Shown here piece by piece: positions 46,221-50,332 of a DNA stretch of 50,332 bases (positions within the stretch are counted from its first letter, which is position 1; the number at the start of each line of letters is the position of its first letter). Under the pieces are notes generated by a model. That model saw only the letters and a program-made list of their open reading frames with translations, was not told where the DNA came from and made no database searches. Both the position numbers and the translations under genes were made by a program. This DNA comes from Saprospiraceae bacterium. Its GTDB lineage: Bacteria; Bacteroidota; Bacteroidia; Chitinophagales; Saprospiraceae. The stretch lies in assembly GCA_020628645.1 (NCBI GenBank), contig JAHDES010000045.1, positions 1 to 50,332 on the forward strand, read 5' to 3'.

Positions 46221-48998
46221 TTAGAATGAATACTTCACGCTAGCCGTCCAAGTACGACCAAAGCCAAAGTAACCACGAGCAGATTGTAAATCATCCGCAT
46301 CATTGGCTTCTGCAATATACAACTCATCTAAAGCATTATTCAAACGAAGACGGAAACGAAGATTTTGTTCTCCAACAGGTAAATTATACGTAAGACCAGC
46401 ATTTAATAAACCATAAGATGGCAATAATAAAGGCTGTGATCCTCTACTAGCAATATCAGAACGATCAGAAGGATCAAATTCTGCATATAAGTTGTCAAAG
46501 AATTGGTATTCTGCATCTATTCCTAAGCCAAATGGTAAGGTATAAGAACCTCTAATTCCAATTGTCGTTTGAGCAGCATCACCAACTTTCAATCCATCTG
46601 CATACACATTTACATTTCCAACAACATTATTGTCTTCATCAGAAATAATTGCTTCTACATCATTTTTCCATTCCCAATTTCCAAATGATCCCATTAAATC
46701 AAAACGTAAACGGTCAATTGGAGTATAACCAACTTCTACTTCTAAACCTTGGTGTAAAGCATCAATACCTTGAATGTTTGCAAAAAAGTCAATTCCACTT
46801 GCATCACTGAATCGCTCAGAGAAGGTACGATCTTGCCAGCTTGTGTAATAGTAATTTATATTAGCACGTAATTGACCAGCACGTAATCCATAACCAGCTT
46901 CAAAAGATAATACTTGCTCATTTAAGGCATCTGCATTAACGTCTACGTTATTAAAACGAGGGAAAATTGCATCAAAACCTGGCGCACGAGAATAGTAACC
47001 TGCATTTACAAAGATATTATTTGCACGGTCGATATTGATATTTGCACCAACTTTAGCATTATAACCAAAGAAATTGAAGGTTTCAGAAGTTTCATTTTCA
47101 CTTCCTGCTAAATAGTTGAAACGATCAACACGTGTATAGCTTGTATTTGATAATGAAAGTGAACCAAAAGCGGTGAAATTTTCATTGTTATATTCTAACT
47201 CTCCAAATGCACCTTGCCATCCTACTACACCATCATTGTCATAGTGAATTTTTCCTTCTTGCCCTGGATTACCAAATAATCCATAAAAACCATCACTACT
47301 TTCACCAACTAGTTTACCTGTTTCCTTGCTATCAATTTCACCATCACCATTTACATCAAATGTAAATGATTGTGCATTAACATCTCTAGGGTCAACCCAT
47401 CCTTCAGTACCTAATAAATCTACAACTTTGCGATAGTGTAAACCTGTATATTGACGTACATCAATACCAGCAATTAAATTAAGATTATCATTTAATCCTA
47501 TTTCTAATTTAGAAAGAAGACCAACCCAATTGTGTTCATTCATAGAAGCACGACGAATTAAACCGTTTCGTTCACTAGCGTAAGTACTTGCATTTCCAAC
47601 TTCAGGAAAACCATCAATATTTCCACGACCTTGATTCCAAGCAACGATATCATCTACACGTACATGACCATTTGCGTCAGTGTATCCCCAAGTCGCTCTA
47701 CCATCAATAGAACCACGATCTCCAGTTCCTCCACCACGTCCCATAGAATAGTAAAGAGAAGTTGCTAAGAACGCCTTATTGTTAATTGTCCAATAGTGAT
47801 TTAAAGAAAATTGAGGTTTGTGGTAGAAATTTTCACGGATGTTATAAATTTCGCCATCTTTAATTCCCATATCAGAATTGAAGCGAACATTGCCTGGCCC
47901 AGAAAGTTTTCCTATTTCGCCACCATAATCAGTACGCTCATCATAATCGGCTACTACGCCATTTTGAATTTGCTCCGCATAATCGCCTTCTCCATTATCA
48001 GGTACATAAGTATTCAAGGTTTGGCGGAAGGTACGCTGACCATGCGTTTGAGGTGCACCAAGCGCTGTTAAAATTAATTGATGTTGGTTGTTAGCACCAA
48101 ATTCTTTACCAATAGATGCAAAATAATTCCAAGCATTAATGTATGCACCATCAATATAACCATTTCCTTGTGTACGAGAACCTAAGAAAGAAAATGCCCA
48201 ACCATTATTCATCTTTCCAGAAGAATATTTAAGGGAATATTTTTGATAACCATCATTTCCAACTGCCGCTTGTGCGTATCCACCTTGCTCCAATTCTGTA
48301 GCTTTAGTTACTACATTTATTGTACCACCTACAGAACTGATGGCTAATTTTGAAGCACCCAATCCACGTTGAATTTGAACATCATTAGCTACTTCTGAAA
48401 GTCCAGCCCAGTTAGACCAATAGACCCATCCATTTTCCATATCATTTACAGGGATACCATTAATCATAATCGCCATGTTTCGTTGGTTGAAACCACGAAG
48501 ATTAATACGTGCATCTCCATATCCACCTCCGCTTCTTGTTACATAAACGGAAGGAGTAGAACGAAATACTTCTGGAAACTCTAAATTACTTACATTCGCT
48601 TCAATTTCTTCAGCTGAAATTGTAGAAACAGCTACAGGCGTTCGACGGTCAATCGCCTTACTTGCAATAAATTCTGCAGCTTTGATTCCAACAGCAGTTG
48701 TTTCTGCCATAACGGAACCAAGAGAAACATCATCAGAACCCACCACCACTTCTTGTTTCGTTTCGGCATAACCTACATAAGAAATAATAAGGTTGTATGT
48801 ACCTGCATCAACATTTTCAATGGTAAAATTTCCATCAAAATCTGTAATAGCACCGATGTCAGTGCCTTCTAAATAAACAGTAGCCCCAATAAGAGGTTCT
48901 TCAGTAGCTTTGTCAGTAAGTACACCACTAATGGACGATTGTCCAAAAAGTATCAGTGCAAAGACCGAGCATAAAAGTGTAGAAATAAGTTTTTTCAT
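46221..48998 (-). CDS. TonB-dependent receptor with CarboxypepD-reg domain
   Basis: This is an outer-membrane active transporter. The start is the ATG at 48998, which begins the signal peptide MKKLISTLLCSVFALILFGQ; the 18 extra codons upstream do not look coding. Next are a CarboxypepD-reg-like domain (about 22-105, SGVLTDKATEEPLIGATVYL to YVGYAET), the plug (about 125-235, RINLRGFNQRNMAIMINGIPVND and SVGGTINVV), and a 22-strand type barrel ending in Phe (TASVKYSF). One extracellular loop contains an EF-hand-like stretch, DVNGDGEIDSKE. No SusD-like gene or other partner is adjacent, so the ligand is unknown. Confidence 0.9.
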   Translation of the reverse strand: MKKLISTLLCSVFALILFGQSSISGVLTDKATEEPLIGATVYLEGTDIGAITDFDGNFTIENVDAGTYNLIISYVGYAETKQEVVVGSDDVSLGSVMAETTAVGIKAAEFIASKAIDRRTPVAVSTISAEEIEANVSNLEFPEVFRSTPSVYVTRSGGGYGDARINLRGFNQRNMAIMINGIPVNDMENGWVYWSNWAGLSEVANDVQIQRGLGASKLAISSVGGTINVVTKATELEQGGYAQAAVGNDGYQKYSLKYSSGKMNNGWAFSFLGSRTQGNGYIDGAYINAWNYFASIGKEFGANNQHQLILTALGAPQTHGQRTFRQTLNTYVPDNGEGDYAEQIQNGVVADYDERTDYGGEIGKLSGPGNVRFNSDMGIKDGEIYNIRENFYHKPQFSLNHYWTINNKAFLATSLYYSMGRGGGTGDRGSIDGRATWGYTDANGHVRVDDIVAWNQGRGNIDGFPEVGNASTYASERNGLIRRASMNEHNWVGLLSKLEIGLNDNLNLIAGIDVRQYTGLHYRKVVDLLGTEGWVDPRDVNAQSFTFDVNGDGEIDSKETGKLVGESSDGFYGLFGNPGQEGKIHYDNDGVVGWQGAFGELEYNNENFTAFGSLSLSNTSYTRVDRFNYLAGSENETSETFNFFGYNAKVGANINIDRANNIFVNAGYYSRAPGFDAIFPRFNNVDVNADALNEQVLSFEAGYGLRAGQLRANINYYYTSWQDRTFSERFSDASGIDFFANIQGIDALHQGLEVEVGYTPIDRLRFDLMGSFGNWEWKNDVEAIISDEDNNVVGNVNVYADGLKVGDAAQTTIGIRGSYTLPFGLGIDAEYQFFDNLYAEFDPSDRSDIASRGSQPLLLPSYGLLNAGLTYNLPVGEQNLRFRLRLNNALDELYIAEANDADDLQSARGYFGFGRTWTASVKYSF

Positions 48999-49452
48999 AC
49001 TAACATTAATTAAGGGTTTGGTAAAATAAACTAGCACAAAAGTACGAGCCAAGGTTTAAAAATTAGATTTTTGATGTTAAGTTTAGGTTAAGTTAAGCGT
49101 GAGTGCTTTAAGCTAGATTTTTAGGATAAAATGAATCCTAAAAATTTATAATCTAGAGATAGGATTATAATTGAAAAGAAATGTTATATAAAGGTAATTC
49201 TAATTTATACCTTGACAAATAATATGAAGATAAAATTTAATCTTAATTACAGTTTTTTTGATTTTTAACTTTACTAATTAAAATATGCTAAAAAAAATGG
49301 CATTAACCCCAAAGATTATTTACTTTTGTGTGCTTTTTATAAAAAGGGTAGAAATGATGTATCTAAAAATTGCTTCTATCGTTTATTATAAATTAAAAAT
49401 CAGTACATTCTGAAAATTTAACTGTTCAAATCCATAAATCTAATATAACGAA
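48999..49452. other. Divergent intergenic region upstream of the receptor and TPR genes
   Basis: This AT-rich gap is about 450 bp with no credible ORF. The minus strand has TACTTTTG at 49044-49037, about 40 bases before the receptor ATG. The plus strand has TACTTTTG at 49321-49328, about 125 bases before the TPR gene. Neither has a good TTG at standard spacing, so they are partial promoter matches. Confidence 0.4.
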
Positions 49453-50145
49453 ATGGCACGTAGACGTAAACAGAAACAAAATGACGAGACTTTGGTCGAT
49501 TTAGTAGATGTAAAAGATCAGGCATCTGGCTTTATTGAACAAAACCAAAATATGATTTTTGGTGCTTTAGTAGCATTGGTGGTTATCATAGGTGGAATAT
49601 TTGCTTATAAAAATTTCGTGCAAGCACCCAAATTAGTAGAAGCACAAGAACAAATGTATCAAGCTCAACTCAAGTTTGACCAAGATTCTTTTGCACAAGC
49701 CTTAACGAATCCTGCACCGGGGTATAGTGGTTTCTTAGACATTATCGACAATTATGGTGGTACGGAAAGCGCAAATGCAGCACAATATTATGCGGCGGTT
49801 TGCTATTTAAATCTTGGTGAACACAAAGCAGCAATGGATTATATCAATGCTTTTAGTCCTACCAGTGATTTGTTCTCTATCATGAAATATGGCGTTCAAG
49901 GAGATATTTATTCTGAGATGAATGACATGGACAATGCTTTAAGTAGTTATCAAAAAGCTGCTTCTGCTGGCGAAAATGAAGCTCTTACGGCTTATTATTT
50001 GAAAAAAATTGGTCTCTGGAACGAGAAAAATCAACAATTTCAAGCTGCATTAGATGCTTACAGCAAAATCAAAAAGCAGTATCCAAACTCACCAGATGGT
50101 TCAGATATAGATAAATATATTGCACGCGTAAGTGCAAGTTTATAG
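49453..50145 (+). CDS. Membrane-anchored TPR protein
   Basis: A basic, charged N terminus (1-30, MARRRKQKQN) is followed by one transmembrane helix (about 35-52, IFGALVALVVIIGGIFAY). The rest is TPR repeats facing the periplasm, e.g. AAQYYAAVCYLNLGEHKAAMDYI, FSIMKYGVQGDIYSEMNDMDNALSSYQKAA, and QAALDAYSKIKKQYPNSPDG. This resembles YfgM/BamD-type proteins of Bacteroidota. A role in protein export or folding is inferred from the layout only. It stands alone and is followed by an intrinsic terminator. Confidence 0.75.
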   Translation: MARRRKQKQNDETLVDLVDVKDQASGFIEQNQNMIFGALVALVVIIGGIFAYKNFVQAPKLVEAQEQMYQAQLKFDQDSFAQALTNPAPGYSGFLDIIDNYGGTESANAAQYYAAVCYLNLGEHKAAMDYINAFSPTSDLFSIMKYGVQGDIYSEMNDMDNALSSYQKAASAGENEALTAYYLKKIGLWNEKNQQFQAALDAYSKIKKQYPNSPDGSDIDKYIARVSASL

Positions 50146-50191
50146 AAACTGAATAGAAAGAATACTCTTTCTGTTTCAAATTCACAACTTT

Positions 50192-50233
50192 AAAAAAGGT
50201 AAGCTTGTTCCCCTGAATGAGTTTACCTTTTTT
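50192..50233 (+). terminator. Intrinsic terminator after the TPR gene
   Basis: AAAAAAGGTAA at 50192-50202 pairs with TTACCTTTTTT at 50223-50233. The stem has 11 pairs and the right arm itself ends in six T residues, about 50 bases after the stop. Confidence 0.8.
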
Positions 50234-50267
50234 GGTTCTTAGACAAATTCCGTGGAACGCAAAATTT

Positions 50268-50301
50268 ATAATTGCATCGGGCGTCGAGCCCTTGCAATTA
50301 T
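50268..50301. repeat. Long hairpin at the window end
   Basis: ATAATTGCA at 50268-50276 plus GGGC at 50279-50282 pair with GCCC at 50288-50291 plus TGCAATTAT at 50293-50301, about 13 bp in two blocks separated by a small internal loop (TC opposite T), with a 5-base apical loop. It lies beyond the TPR gene terminator. The remaining 31 bases to the edge are GC-richer and hold no readable gene. Confidence 0.55.
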
Positions 50302-50332
50302 TATGGGTGGTGTAAGGAGGCGAAGTGTTCGC

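Noticed and set aside
48999-49052. Upstream extension of the TonB-dependent receptor (18 extra codons)
   Set aside because: The signal peptide begins at the ATG at 48998 and the extension contains a promoter-like box, so it is not coding.

Overview
The window is a chromosomal segment of an AT-rich member of the Bacteroidota. It most resembles a marine or filamentous Saprospiria-type lineage, but that placement is inference. Four things support the phylum: type IX secretion (T9SS) C-terminal sorting domains on three proteins, a CarboxypepD-reg/TonB-dependent receptor, DUF1599 and MauE/DoxX-like neighbours, and several promoters of the Bacteroidota form TTG-N18-21-TAnnTTTG. I saw no rRNA, tRNA, CRISPR array, phage or transposase gene.

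Layout. Positions 1-8950 hold mixed housekeeping and accessory genes: a secreted peptidylarginine-deiminase-like enzyme, a WG-repeat protein, ornithine aminotransferase, alanine dehydrogenase, an OsmC protein, a LOG-family protein and a fatty acid hydroxylase-type membrane protein. Two copies of a 131-bp repeat with inverted ends lie at 54-184 and 4875-5005. Positions 9291-13331 form a three-gene export cassette (discoidin-like protein, DUF1800, Tat-dependent DUF1501) ending in a terminator. From 13416 to 26169 everything is on the minus strand: a lipoprotein, an outer-membrane-like protein, YfhO, PrmC, a CotH-type T9SS protein, a Tat-lipoprotein pirin, and a small cluster around a large Asp-box (BNR) T9SS protein.

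Positions 26355-31150 are a compact leucine operon, leuC-leuD-leuB-leuA. A soluble histidine kinase-like protein whose H-box histidine is replaced by asparagine follows on the other strand. Then come a TrmH-type methyltransferase with pyrG, and a DUF1599 and MauE/DoxX pair. On the plus strand follow a VOC protein, a HerA-like ATPase and an RDD membrane protein.

Positions 40055-46124 hold the histidine operon hisG-hisD-hisC-hisB-hisH-hisA. It is preceded by a complete, readable transcription attenuator: a promoter, a 27-residue leader peptide with five consecutive His codons, a 1:2 hairpin, a 10-bp 2:3 antiterminator pairing and a 3:4 intrinsic terminator. The operon stops after hisA; hisF and hisI/IE are not in the window. 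Two small tandem hairpins sit between hisB and hisH. The window closes with a TonB-dependent receptor and a membrane-anchored TPR protein.

The most notable items are the histidine attenuator, the peptidylarginine deiminase-like protein, the repeated 131-bp element and the degenerate kinase.
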